DNA of 64,000 nt from Pseudoalteromonas haloplanktis ATCC 14393 (GTDB taxonomy: Bacteria > Pseudomonadota > Gammaproteobacteria > Enterobacterales > Alteromonadaceae), in assembly GCF_000238355.1 (NCBI RefSeq), contig NZ_AHCA01000012.1:1-64000 (forward strand), read 5' to 3'. A program made the translations under genes and the position numbers. Under the pieces are notes generated by a model. It searched no databases and was not told the origin of the DNA. It worked only from the letters and a program-made list of their open reading frames with translations. Shown piece by piece: positions 34,112 through 43,417 of the stretch (position 1 is the first letter of the stretch; every line of letters starts with the position of its first letter).

Positions 34112-35716
34112 TTATGCGTTTCGCCACGCTAAAACAAAGCCAATTAGTGAACAGCTTGCAGCAACCACGGTAGCGATAAAATCATGTTGTAAATAACATA
34201 ACCCCGAAACTATCATTGCTGCGCCTGCAAATACACCAAGTAACAATGGCTTATGCGATGGTTGTGGCAATGCTGGTTGATTGTGTTGCTGTTGTTGTTT
34301 TAGATTCTGATAAATTAAATCAGGTAGCTCGGGCATTTTTTCAGCCCAAAATGGCAAGTTTGCATAGACTTGCTTAAGCACCGACCAAGGACCTACTTGT
34401 TGTTTTACCCACTCCTCTAAAAAGGGTTTGGCTGTTTTCCACAAGTCTAGCTGTGGATATAGCTGTCGACCTAAACCTTCAACATACAACAAGGTTTTTT
34501 GCAGTAGAACCAATTGCGGTTGAACTTGCATATTAAAGCGACGAGCGGTATTAAATAGGTTAACTAGTACGTGACCAAATGAAATCTCGGCAAGCGGTTT
34601 ATTAAAGATTGGTTCGCAGACAGTACGAATGGCAAACTCAAATTCTTCAACACTGGTATCTTTTGGTACCCATCCTGAATCAACGTGTAATTGTGCCACT
34701 TGACGATAATCACGGTTAAAGAATGCAATAAAATTTTCTGCTAAATAGCGTTTATCTTCTTTATTTAAAGTGCCAACGATACCGCAGTCTATACCAATGA
34801 ATTTTGGGTTTTCAGGTGTATCGTAAGAGACAAACACATTACCCGGATGCATGTCAGCATGAAAAAAGCTATCCCGAAATACTTGGGTAAAAAACACCTC
34901 CACGCCTCGCTCAGCGAGTAATTTCATATTGGTGTTTTGTGCAATGAGTGCATCTGTATCAGACACCGGAATGCCATAGATACGTTCCATAACCAATACA
35001 TTTACTCGGCTGTAGTCACTATAAACATACGGAATATAAAGGGACTCAGACCCCTCAAAATTGCGCTTTAATTGAATTGCATTAGCGCCTTCACGCAGTA
35101 AGTCTAATTCATCAAGTAAGGTTTTTTTATACTCTTTAACAACTTCTACAGGGCGTAACCTTTTCGCTTCATTGATTAATTTGGCGACTACTTTGGCAAA
35201 CTGTTCCATGAGCGCTAAATCAGCATCAATTTGATTTTTGATATCTGGGCGAATAACTTTGATCACCACATTTTGTGGCTGGTTTTGTTCATCAATTAAG
35301 GTTGCAGTATGTACTTGTGCTATGGATGCGGATGCCAACGGTGTTTGATCAAAGTCACTAAAATATTCGCTGATATCCTCTATTTCAAGGGCAGTTTCAA
35401 TTAACTTTTGTGCTAACACGCCATCAAATGGCTGTACTTGATCTTGCAATAAAGCCAGTTCTAAAGCGATATCCAGAGGTAACAAGTCACGTCGAGTCGA
35501 TAGCATTTGGCCAAATTTTATCCACACAGGCCCTAATTGCTGTAGTGCTAAGCGCAGCCTTAAACCCGCAGGTTTTTCGGGGTGTTTGTTTTTCAACCAA
35601 AACAAACAAGCGCGACTTACTTTGCCGTACCAAGGTATTTTTTGTGATGGTATTAATTCATCTAAACCATAGTTAAGCAGGGTTTTAGTGATGTTATAAA
35701 GCCGAGCAGCTGACAC
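34112..35716 (-). CDS. ubiB: ubiquinone biosynthesis ATPase/kinase-like UbiB
   Basis: The 534-residue UbiB/ADCK-family protein has the KxGQ-type signature in VWIKFGQMLSTRRDLLP, an Ala-rich nucleotide loop (LASASIAQVH), the catalytic-like HADMHPGNVF and the metal-binding IGIDCGIVG. Two C-terminal membrane helices follow (about 485-530). It supports coenzyme Q synthesis by ATP-dependent lipid handling. The start is GTG at 35716 with AGGA upstream. It follows ubiJ by 17 bp. Confidence 0.96.
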   Translation of the reverse strand: MSAARLYNITKTLLNYGLDELIPSQKIPWYGKVSRACLFWLKNKHPEKPAGLRLRLALQQLGPVWIKFGQMLSTRRDLLPLDIALELALLQDQVQPFDGVLAQKLIETALEIEDISEYFSDFDQTPLASASIAQVHTATLIDEQNQPQNVVIKVIRPDIKNQIDADLALMEQFAKVVAKLINEAKRLRPVEVVKEYKKTLLDELDLLREGANAIQLKRNFEGSESLYIPYVYSDYSRVNVLVMERIYGIPVSDTDALIAQNTNMKLLAERGVEVFFTQVFRDSFFHADMHPGNVFVSYDTPENPKFIGIDCGIVGTLNKEDKRYLAENFIAFFNRDYRQVAQLHVDSGWVPKDTSVEEFEFAIRTVCEPIFNKPLAEISFGHVLVNLFNTARRFNMQVQPQLVLLQKTLLYVEGLGRQLYPQLDLWKTAKPFLEEWVKQQVGPWSVLKQVYANLPFWAEKMPELPDLIYQNLKQQQQHNQPALPQPSHKPLLLGVFAGAAMIVSGLCYLQHDFIATVVAASCSLIGFVLAWRNA

Positions 35717-35733
35717 AAATAATCCTTACTGAT

Positions 35734-36339
35734 TTATTTAGCTTGAAGTAATTGGTTAATTCGCAACTCAAGTTGCGCAGTATGACTTTTCAGTTGACGT
35801 GTGTGTTGCTTAAATTGTTCCAGCTCTAAAGGGTGAATGGTCACCTTAAGTTCGTCTTGGCATAAAGTTGTTACTGTCGTTGCCAGTTGCATGCTGGTTT
35901 TTTTCCCGTGTTGCTGAGCTTGTTGCAACAGCAGCCATAACTGTTGAGCTGCGGCATCACCCAGATAGCCTGATAAGTGCTCAGGCCAGTCGATATCAAG
36001 CATTGCAAAGGCATTGCTAAAACCTTGCGCGATATTGAGGTCACCTTGCAAATCAAGCTTGTCTTGGCGAATTAATTGAGTGAGCATGGCTGGGTTTTTA
36101 AGGGCCATTAAGGTCTGTATATCAGCACTGATCATGCAATCAAATTGCTGTTCAGTGGTGTTATAGATATGCAGTTGCTGACCAGTAAATACAACTAAAA
36201 ACTGCTGCTGCCAATCGCGTATATCAATTAATAAGCGCTGTTGAGCAATGGCGGCAAGTCTATTGCTAAGGGTTGGGTCGAGCTTAAGTGCCGTATTTAA
36301 AATACGCTCTACGATAGCGACTATAAAGTTATTTAACAT
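35734..36339 (-). CDS. ubiJ: ubiquinone biosynthesis accessory protein UbiJ
   Basis: The 201-residue protein has an SCP2-like lipid-binding N-terminal half (about 15-110) and a coiled-coil C-terminus (LELEQFKQHTRQLKSHTAQLE). It acts with UbiK as a scaffold of the cytosolic Ubi complex that carries hydrophobic intermediates. Its identity is secured by position between ubiE and ubiB as well as length. Confidence 0.9.
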   Translation of the reverse strand: MLNNFIVAIVERILNTALKLDPTLSNRLAAIAQQRLLIDIRDWQQQFLVVFTGQQLHIYNTTEQQFDCMISADIQTLMALKNPAMLTQLIRQDKLDLQGDLNIAQGFSNAFAMLDIDWPEHLSGYLGDAAAQQLWLLLQQAQQHGKKTSMQLATTVTTLCQDELKVTIHPLELEQFKQHTRQLKSHTAQLELRINQLLQAK

Positions 36340-36379
36340 ACCAATACCTTAGCAATCAATGTGATGAGCTTGGCGACTG

Positions 36380-37135
36380 TTAATATTTAAAGCCGCGATG
36401 CAATGCAACAATTCCGCCTGTTAGGTTTTGATATGTTGTTTGCTCAAACCCTGCGTCGTTCATCATTGCTTTTAGTGTTTCTTGATCAGGATGCATACGA
36501 ATCGATTCAGCTAAATATTTGTATGATTCACCATCATTTGCAACGAGTTCACCCATTTTTGGTAGCAGGTTGAATGAGTAAAAATCATAGGCTTTACTGA
36601 GTACTTCATGCTCTGGTTTAGAAAACTCGAGTACCAGTAAACGGCCACCAGGCTTCAAAATACGGTACATTGAGCGCAGCGCTTTGTTTTGGTCGGTAAC
36701 ATTACGTAAGCCAAAAGCAATAGTAATTAAGTCAAAGCTATTGTCAGGGAAAGGCAGTGCTTCGGCATTCATTTGCACGTAGTCGATATTGCTAACAAGA
36801 CCTAAGTTATGCAGCTTTTCACGGCCTACCTTAAGCATTGATGAGTTGATATCTCCTAAGACAACTTGCCCTGTATCACCCACTAGCTGGCTAAACTTAG
36901 CGGTTAAGTCTCCTGTGCCACCGGCTAAATCCAGCACATGATGACCTTTACGAACCCCTGAGCTGGCGATAGTTTGACGTTTCCATAAGCGATGAATACC
37001 AAACGACATGAGATCATTCATTACATCATATTTAGTCGCAACAGAATGAAACACATCGGCAACCATGGAGGCTTTTTCTGTTTCGGCAACGGTTTTGTAA
37101 CCAAAATGCGTAGTCTTTTCTGGATTCTCGTTCAT
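36380..37135 (-). CDS. ubiE: ubiquinone/menaquinone C-methyltransferase UbiE
   Basis: This 251-residue class I SAM methyltransferase has motif I VLDLAGGTGDL and the UbiE blocks KYDVMNDLMSFGIHRLWKR and ITIAFGLRNVTDQ. The PGGRLLVLEFSKP block is also present. It performs the C-methylation step in ubiquinone and menaquinone synthesis. It is the first gene of the minus-strand run ubiE-ubiJ-ubiB-tatABC, which continues to hemB, and its promoter should lie in 37136-37237. Confidence 0.97.
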   Translation of the reverse strand: MNENPEKTTHFGYKTVAETEKASMVADVFHSVATKYDVMNDLMSFGIHRLWKRQTIASSGVRKGHHVLDLAGGTGDLTAKFSQLVGDTGQVVLGDINSSMLKVGREKLHNLGLVSNIDYVQMNAEALPFPDNSFDLITIAFGLRNVTDQNKALRSMYRILKPGGRLLVLEFSKPEHEVLSKAYDFYSFNLLPKMGELVANDGESYKYLAESIRMHPDQETLKAMMNDAGFEQTTYQNLTGGIVALHRGFKY

Positions 37136-37237
37136 GATTAATCTCTATCGTGGTAATAAAGACTAGTGTACTTGATTGTGCCTGTGGGGTGCAATTTGAA
37201 TCTAGTTAAATTGCTTGTGGATCAAACTGATTAAAGA

Positions 37238-38242
37238 CTATTGACCAGCAATAAAACTACTTTGGCCAAGTGATCTCGCTTTATGTGCAGCATTGGAAGC
37301 TTTGCGAGCAAGATTATTAAAATCTTTTTCATCTTGATGTTTGGCAATACCTAATGACAGGTTGATTGCTGGCAGCTTGATACCATTTTTAGAGCTGACA
37401 AAGCGTAGTTTTTCGACACCATTGCGGACTTTCTCAGCAATAACATTGGCTGTTTCAGGGTCAATATCAGCCAACAAGATGGTAAAGGCATCTTTACTAG
37501 TACGCCCCGGAAGGCCGCTTTCAAATACATATTTTTGAATTTGTTTAGCGACTTTACTCAAAATGACTTCACCAATTACATCGCCATAATTATCAATAAA
37601 ATGATCTAAGTTATCGATTTGGATAGCAATGGCGCACACCGATTTATTTTGGTCTAGCCATAACTGAGTTTGTTGATTTAAATAATGACGTTTAAATAGG
37701 CCTGTTTGTTGATCAGTAATATGTTGTTTGCGTAACTGCACAAGTTGCTGTTGGGTTTTTTCTTGTAATCGTTTTGCTTTGATCAGCTCTTGCTTAAATT
37801 GTTTGTGTTGGGTGAGTAAATGAGCGGTTTGTTTGTTTAACGTTTCAAGCGCTTGGCGGCTTTGAGAAACATTGTTCTCATCTAGCGAATGTACGCAATC
37901 ACTAACTTGGCTTGCAAAGCGGATAATATCTTTTTCGGTTGAATGCGCGCTACGTGATAATGAATTAATAATACCGTCGACATTACGAACCATATTTGTT
38001 TCAGCTTTGTGAGCGTGATCCATGTAATCGAAATATAATTGCTCGATATAGACACAATCAATTGCTTGGCCTTGGGCAATTGCGCGATCAATGGTGGTGT
38101 TTAAATGAGTATTCGCTTGGCTAACGTAGGTATAAACAACGTGATAATTAAGTGGAGTCGGTGGTAATACGTGATGTTCTAAAAAGATACATACCTTGGT
38201 CATTTTTTCTTGAGCAATAGCCATGGAATCATGGAACATCAT
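37238..38242 (-). CDS. GGDEF-family protein with degenerate active site
   Basis: The protein has about 334 residues. The N-terminal half is helical (about 1-150) with a coiled coil (LTQHKQFKQELIKAKRLQEKT), and the C-terminal half has the GGDEF fold starting QQTGLFKRHYLNQ. The active loop reads GRTSKDAFTILL where RYGGDEFxxLL is expected, and the metal-site segment is IAIQIDNLDHFID. The signature Gly-Gly-Glu/Asp-Glu-Phe is therefore lost and cyclase activity is unlikely; GTP binding or a scaffolding role may remain. The longer frame begins at TTG 38254; I prefer ATG 38242, which has GGTG upstream. It lies next to ubiE but has its own promoter region. Confidence 0.8.
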   Translation of the reverse strand: MMFHDSMAIAQEKMTKVCIFLEHHVLPPTPLNYHVVYTYVSQANTHLNTTIDRAIAQGQAIDCVYIEQLYFDYMDHAHKAETNMVRNVDGIINSLSRSAHSTEKDIIRFASQVSDCVHSLDENNVSQSRQALETLNKQTAHLLTQHKQFKQELIKAKRLQEKTQQQLVQLRKQHITDQQTGLFKRHYLNQQTQLWLDQNKSVCAIAIQIDNLDHFIDNYGDVIGEVILSKVAKQIQKYVFESGLPGRTSKDAFTILLADIDPETANVIAEKVRNGVEKLRFVSSKNGIKLPAINLSLGIAKHQDEKDFNNLARKASNAAHKARSLGQSSFIAGQ

Positions 38243-38254
38243 TGTATACACCAA

Positions 38255-38577
38255 TTAAATATACGTAACAGTGAAATTAAAGAACTCTCTCCATGAGATA
38301 TTTACGCAATCCTAGCGTTTGACATAACCTTACATTAATCTGTATCGGGAATATTTAAAAGTAAAAAGATGTAATTTGGGGGCGAAAATTCTATTTTTCT
38401 CGCTCAATCGCTGGTTTTCTCAGCAATCTGCTTAAGCCTATGGCGCGCTGATTAACTACTAGACAATAGTCGCGGTTAATTTAACCTCGCATTTATCGCC
38501 CTTGGTCGCATTTTTTTGGTTATTTTAGTTGTCTAGGTTAGGTTAAACGCCACGTTTTATGTAGCAGATCTCAAATT
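38255..38577. other. divergent intergenic region
   Basis: This is a 323-bp gap between divergent genes. TTGACA at 38319-38324 on the plus strand lacks a good -10 at 17 bases. GGTTAA-T-TTAACC at 38474-38486 is a short perfect dyad, with a half copy AGGTTAGGTTAAAC near 38537-38551, so a regulator site for the downstream lipoprotein gene is possible. No RNA gene or small open frame is convincing. Confidence 0.4.
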
Positions 38578-40347
38578 ATGAAAAAATCAGCATCATTCGT
38601 TGTGCGACATTCACTATTAAGTATCGCTTTGGCATGCACATTAACAGCTTGTCAAATGACTGCAATTGATGATAATCAACAATTTACGCAAGTTGCGCAA
38701 TCAATTGTTGATTACCGTAAAAGCATTAGCCCTTATAGCAATCCCGAAGGTGTTGATGGTTATTTGCTCACTAATTTATCAGCAGAATTTCTGGAAAAAA
38801 AATACCAGCATAATACTGAGTTGTTAGCACAGTTAGATGCGATTGATAAAGATAAACTCAGTGAAGAAAATCGTATTAATCTCACTATTATTCGTGGCCA
38901 AGTGCAAAATAGTGTTGATGAGTATGTATTTAATAGTCATTACATGCCGTTGACTTCAGAGTATGGTTTTCATTCCAGCTTATCGTTTATGGTATCACGT
39001 TCAGATTACAAGAAGCAGGCTGATTACCAGCTTTATCTTGAGCGTTTGCAACAAGTTCCACGATTTTTCCAGCAAAATATTGGCTGGATGCGCAAAGGTT
39101 TAGAGGTGGGGTTAACACAACCGCAAGCGGTACTCGTTGGTTATCAAGATTCGATCAGTGCCTATATTGTCGATGACGTCACTAAATCTGAGTTTTATAA
39201 ACCATTTTTAAATAATACCGCAGGCCTTGCTGAAAGTGAGTTTTTTGCTTTGCAACAACAAGCGAAAAAAATCATTAAAGAGCAAGTGATCCCAGCTTAC
39301 CAAGGCTATTTAACGTTTTTTAATGACGAGTATCAACCTGGTGCGCGTACTGATATTGGTATTTCGTCGACACCTAACGGTGAAGCGTTTTATGCTAATC
39401 GTGCAAAATATTACACCACCACAGATATGACCCCGAAAGAAATCCATGAACTAGGGTTAAAAGAAGTGGCACGTATTCGGGCTGAGATGGATGAAGTGAT
39501 TAAGCAGGTGGGTTTTGAAGGCACATTTGCCGAATTTGTGCATTTTTTACGTACGGATCCTCAATTTTATGCCAAAACACCTGAAGAGCTTTTAAAAGAA
39601 GCATCGTATATCGCTAAAAAAATGGATGCGCAATTACCTAAGCTGTTCCATACCTTACCACGTATGCCGTATGGTGTTGCGCCAGTTCCGGCGAGCATAG
39701 CGCCTAAGTACACTACTGGGCGTTACTCAGGTTCAAGCCGTGACGATCAAGCTGGCTTCTACTGGGTAAACACTTATGCACTGGATAAGCGACCTTTATA
39801 TGTACTAGAAGCGCTGACATTTCATGAAGCTGTGCCTGGCCACCATTTACAAATTTCGCTTAATGCGGAGTTAGAAAATTTGCCAAGCTACCGTCAAGAT
39901 GCTTATTTATCTGCGTTCGGTGAAGGCTGGGGACTATATGCTGAATATTTAGGCATTGAAGCGGGCTTTTATCAAGACCCATATAGTAACTTTGGTCGTT
40001 TAACGTATGAAATGTGGCGTGCTGCTCGTTTAGTGGTTGATACTGGAATGCATATGTATGGTTGGAGCCGTGATCGTGCCATGAAGTTTATGAGCGAAAA
40101 TACCGCGCTTTCATTACATAACGTAAAAACAGAAACCGATCGTTATATTTCATGGCCTGCACAAGCTTTATCGTACAAAATTGGTGAATTGACAATTAAG
40201 CGTTTACGTCAAGAGACTGAACAAGCACTGGGCCAAGATTTTGATGTGCGTGAGTTTCACCATCAGATACTTCGCCATGGCTCTGTGCCAATGTCGGTAT
40301 TAGAAGAGCAAATCCATCAATATATTCAAACTGAGCTGGCTAAATAA
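38578..40347 (+). CDS. DUF885 family lipoprotein, putative metallopeptidase
   Basis: The 589-residue protein has a lipoprotein signal (lipobox LTAC, Cys about residue 22) followed by the DUF885 fold. The zinc-site motif HEAVPGHHLQ near residue 418 gives HE and H ligands, and FGEGWGLYAEYLG supplies a following conserved Glu block, the usual arrangement in this family. Members are probably peptidases of the periplasm or outer membrane face. There is no co-directional partner, as the next gene is about 190 bp away. Confidence 0.85.
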   Translation: MKKSASFVVRHSLLSIALACTLTACQMTAIDDNQQFTQVAQSIVDYRKSISPYSNPEGVDGYLLTNLSAEFLEKKYQHNTELLAQLDAIDKDKLSEENRINLTIIRGQVQNSVDEYVFNSHYMPLTSEYGFHSSLSFMVSRSDYKKQADYQLYLERLQQVPRFFQQNIGWMRKGLEVGLTQPQAVLVGYQDSISAYIVDDVTKSEFYKPFLNNTAGLAESEFFALQQQAKKIIKEQVIPAYQGYLTFFNDEYQPGARTDIGISSTPNGEAFYANRAKYYTTTDMTPKEIHELGLKEVARIRAEMDEVIKQVGFEGTFAEFVHFLRTDPQFYAKTPEELLKEASYIAKKMDAQLPKLFHTLPRMPYGVAPVPASIAPKYTTGRYSGSSRDDQAGFYWVNTYALDKRPLYVLEALTFHEAVPGHHLQISLNAELENLPSYRQDAYLSAFGEGWGLYAEYLGIEAGFYQDPYSNFGRLTYEMWRAARLVVDTGMHMYGWSRDRAMKFMSENTALSLHNVKTETDRYISWPAQALSYKIGELTIKRLRQETEQALGQDFDVREFHHQILRHGSVPMSVLEEQIHQYIQTELAK

Positions 40348-40536
40348 ACAGCTAGCCTAATCATATCTGGATCACTGTAATAATTGCAGTGATCCATTAA
40401 AACATTTTGCTTGAAATTTAATCTGCTTATATGCTCTCTACTGTAATAGAATCCTTATTAATAAATTTTGCTAGCTAGCTTAGGCTATGCGTTTCAGTAT
40501 TAGTAAGATGAGAAAATAATCAGCAAGGGGTGTTGC

Positions 40537-42018
40537 GTGAGTAATTTTATTGTTTTTAGTATTGATGTGTTTGCCAGTTTATTTATTGTGGTGCTGGGCT
40601 GTTTAGTTTTAGTGGTGATCTATTTTTACATTAGTGATGTTACTCAATCAAAACAAGCAATTAGGCGTAATTACCCGGTAATTGGTCGATTTCGTTATTT
40701 TTTTGAACGCCAAGGCGAGTTTTTCCGTCAGTATTTCTTTGCAATGGACCGTGAGGAAATGCCATTTAACCGCGCTGATCGTAGTTGGGTTTATAAAGCA
40801 GCTAAAAATGTTGATCGTACTACCGCGTTTGGCTCCACTCAAAGCCTGGAGGTTACCGGCACAGTAATGTTTATGAATTGTGCGTTTCCTACCTTAGATG
40901 AAGAGGCGCTCGAACCCAGTGCAGTTACCTTAGGTCCTTATTGCCCAAATCCTTATATTACTAAATCGCTGTTTAATGTGTCGGGCATGAGTTTTGGTGC
41001 TTTATCAAAACCGGCAGTGCGTGCATTGTCAAAAGGTGCAAAGCTGGCTGGTTGCTGGATGAACACCGGTGAAGGAGGGTTAAGTCCTTATCACCTTGAA
41101 GGCGGTGCTGATATCGTGTTTCAAATAGGCACCGCTAAATATGGTGTACGTGATGAGCAAGGTAAGTTAAGCCATGACAAGCTCAAACAAATAGCTGCCC
41201 ATGAACAAGTAAAAATGTTTGAAATTAAAATGAGTCAAGGAGCGAAACCAGGTAAAGGCGGTATGCTACCAGGGAAAAAGGTAACCGCTGAAATTGCCGC
41301 TATTCGTGGTATCCCAGAAGGTCACGATTCAATAAGCCCAAATGGTCACCCTGAAGTTAAAAACCCTGCCGACTTATTGGATATGATTACTAGCGTGCGA
41401 GAAACTACAGGTAAACCGACAGGGTTTAAAGCGGTGATTGGTGCTTATGCATGGCTGGAAACGCTATTTGCCGAGATTAATCATCGCGGCATTGAATCGG
41501 CACCTGACTTTATTACTATTGATAGTGCTGATGGCGGCACTGGCGCTGCACCACAGCCACTTATGGATTCTGTAGGGTTACCGCTGAAAGAAAGCTTACC
41601 GTTAGTTGTCAATATGCTGGAAAAGCATGGCTTACGAGAGCGGATTAAGGTTATTGCGTCAGGTAAACTGATTGTGCCGTCAAAAGTTGCTTGGGCGTTA
41701 GCGCTAGGCGCAGACTTTGTGGTTTCAGCACGTGGTCATATGTTTGCGTTGGGTTGTATTCAGGCGCTGCAATGCAATAAAGATACTTGCCCAACAGGTA
41801 TTACTACGCATAATGAGCGGCTACAGCGTGGCTTGGATGTGAATGATAAAGCCCAGCGTGTCGCCAACTATAATAAGTATATTCATTATGGAGCGGGTTT
41901 AATTGCCCACTCATGCGGAGTATTTAGTGCCCGTGAACTCGGTCGACAACATGTACGCGTTGTGCAAGAAAATGGCCTGTCAGAGCCGCTTGATAAAATG
42001 TATGAAAATTATCAGTAA
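40537..42018 (+). CDS. FMN-binding glutamate synthase-like protein
   Basis: The 493-residue protein has one N-terminal membrane helix (about 8-32) and the FMN/TIM-barrel synthase domain of GltB. Visible blocks include NVSGMSFGALSKPAVRALS, NTGEGGLSPYH, IDSADGGTGAAPQPLMD and GADFVVSARGHMFALGC. An Fe-S cluster motif is present as CIQALQCNKDTCPTGI, spacing Cys as in the 3Fe-4S site. There is no glutaminase domain, so it is a stand-alone GltS-like oxidoreductase of unknown donor and acceptor, probably membrane-tethered. Confidence 0.88.
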   Translation: MSNFIVFSIDVFASLFIVVLGCLVLVVIYFYISDVTQSKQAIRRNYPVIGRFRYFFERQGEFFRQYFFAMDREEMPFNRADRSWVYKAAKNVDRTTAFGSTQSLEVTGTVMFMNCAFPTLDEEALEPSAVTLGPYCPNPYITKSLFNVSGMSFGALSKPAVRALSKGAKLAGCWMNTGEGGLSPYHLEGGADIVFQIGTAKYGVRDEQGKLSHDKLKQIAAHEQVKMFEIKMSQGAKPGKGGMLPGKKVTAEIAAIRGIPEGHDSISPNGHPEVKNPADLLDMITSVRETTGKPTGFKAVIGAYAWLETLFAEINHRGIESAPDFITIDSADGGTGAAPQPLMDSVGLPLKESLPLVVNMLEKHGLRERIKVIASGKLIVPSKVAWALALGADFVVSARGHMFALGCIQALQCNKDTCPTGITTHNERLQRGLDVNDKAQRVANYNKYIHYGAGLIAHSCGVFSARELGRQHVRVVQENGLSEPLDKMYENYQ

Positions 42019-42027
42019 TTAGAGAGT

Positions 42028-42052
42028 AAAAAGGCGCTTTAAGCGCCTTTTT
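42028..42052. terminator. bidirectional terminator between glutamate synthase-like gene and mtnK
   Basis: GGCGCT/AGCGCC stem with TTA loop, flanked by AAAAA and TTTTT. It serves the two convergent genes. Confidence 0.9.
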
Positions 42053-42067
42053 ACTGAATGTTGAAGC

Positions 42068-43285
42068 TTAATTTAATTGGCTGATCAATAAAGAGAAAAA
42101 CGCTTCTTTGCTATTGCAGGTATGGGCGTTAAGCACTAATTGCTCACCCAGCGCTAAGGTATGACGTTGCACCTCTAAACGCGCTTGCTCGTCTTCAATG
42201 CCATCAATATCAGCAACATGGGCTAAGCCGATGGTACGACGAATAAGCTCTGTGCCACAGTAGCCAATCGCGTCTTGCAATACTTGCTGCATAAAATACT
42301 CGCCATAACCGGCGGCTTTTAAATTGTTATCCGTTGTTTGCTCGGCAATTAATGTTAGCCACTGTTGTTCAAATAAAGTGTAGCTCTCTTGTAAGCAGGT
42401 CAATAAATGGGAGTGGTAGTTGCGGCGACTAACAAATTCATTAATACGGGCATTTTGAGCGCAGTAGTTTAATAATAAGTTGCCGATAAATGATCCGATA
42501 TCAAAGCCAACAGGGCCAAAAAAACCAAACTCAGGGTCGATCATCTTAGTCGTATTTTGATCGACAAAAATACTGCCACTATGCATATCACCATGTAATA
42601 GAGTTTGTGGGCACGATAAAAACTTAGCTTTTAGTTTTGCGATCGCTAAATGCAGTGCGGCATTATTTTGTAATTTACTAACTGTACTTTGTAGCTCGCT
42701 TGGGTAGTTATTACGCTCATGCTCACGCAAAATATCGTTAAAAAATAAGTCTTCTGTAATTTGGCATAATTCAGGATTAGTAAACTGACTGACTTTAGCT
42801 TTTTTATCTTGCGCGGTTAAGTAAAAATCTGAGTTATAAAAACCTGTGTGGCTTAGGTAGTGAGCAACATGTTGTCCTAAAAGCGGAAATTGCTCTGCGT
42901 TTATTTGTGCACGGCGCAGTATTTGCAAATGGCCGAGATCTTCTAAAATAGTCAGTGCTTGCTCTGGGTTATGATGCAGTACTTTGGCGGTATAATCTGG
43001 ACTTAATGCGCTATGGTTGAGCAAAACCTCGGCTTCAATACGTGCTCGGTCTAGTGTCAATGGCCATGACTCACCCACACAGCGGGCATAAGGTAGGGCT
43101 TGTTTTAAAATAACGCTATTATTTTGCTCATCACTGATTCTAAATACTAAGTTTAAATTGCCATCGCCAAATTCATAAGCCGATAACGTTTGGTCAGGAT
43201 CAAACAAATCATAGCCATCTTTAGTTACAAGATTTTTAATATAATCAATTGCATGCTGTGCATTAAAGGCAACGTATTCGGCCAT
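42068..43285 (-). CDS. mtnK: S-methyl-5-thioribose kinase
   Basis: This 405-residue aminoglycoside-kinase-fold enzyme phosphorylates methylthioribose in methionine salvage. Seen are the ATP-binding opening ALNLVF-type segment FGDGNLNLVFRIS, the catalytic loop LLHGDMHSGSIF and the metal-binding DPEFGFFGPVGFDIG, which is characteristic of MtnK. It is divergent from mtnA across a 132-bp region containing the MetJ-like boxes. Confidence 0.94.
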   Translation of the reverse strand: MAEYVAFNAQHAIDYIKNLVTKDGYDLFDPDQTLSAYEFGDGNLNLVFRISDEQNNSVILKQALPYARCVGESWPLTLDRARIEAEVLLNHSALSPDYTAKVLHHNPEQALTILEDLGHLQILRRAQINAEQFPLLGQHVAHYLSHTGFYNSDFYLTAQDKKAKVSQFTNPELCQITEDLFFNDILREHERNNYPSELQSTVSKLQNNAALHLAIAKLKAKFLSCPQTLLHGDMHSGSIFVDQNTTKMIDPEFGFFGPVGFDIGSFIGNLLLNYCAQNARINEFVSRRNYHSHLLTCLQESYTLFEQQWLTLIAEQTTDNNLKAAGYGEYFMQQVLQDAIGYCGTELIRRTIGLAHVADIDGIEDEQARLEVQRHTLALGEQLVLNAHTCNSKEAFFSLLISQLN

Positions 43286-43330
43286 GGGCGTACTCTCAGA
43301 AAATGATAAACAATAGCATTCTATACCTTC

Positions 43331-43354
43331 AACCGTTTAGATGTCTACACTTCT
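43331..43354. promoter_or_regulatory. tandem MetJ-box-like octamers between mtnK and mtnA
   Basis: Three adjacent octamers AACCGTTT, AGATGTCT and ACACTTCT match the MetJ consensus AGACGTCT at 5, 7 and 6 of 8 positions. MetJ binds two or more adjacent octamers cooperatively with SAM. The position is right for repressing both divergent salvage genes. Confidence 0.65.
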
Positions 43355-43417
43355 GGGTTGTGCGTTTTGAAAACTACTGTAAAATAACCTCAGCCTAACG
43401 ATTATTCAGGATCAATC

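Noticed and set aside
38319..38347. sigma-70 promoter before the DUF885 lipoprotein
   Set aside because: TTGACA is present but no acceptable -10 lies 16-18 bases downstream.
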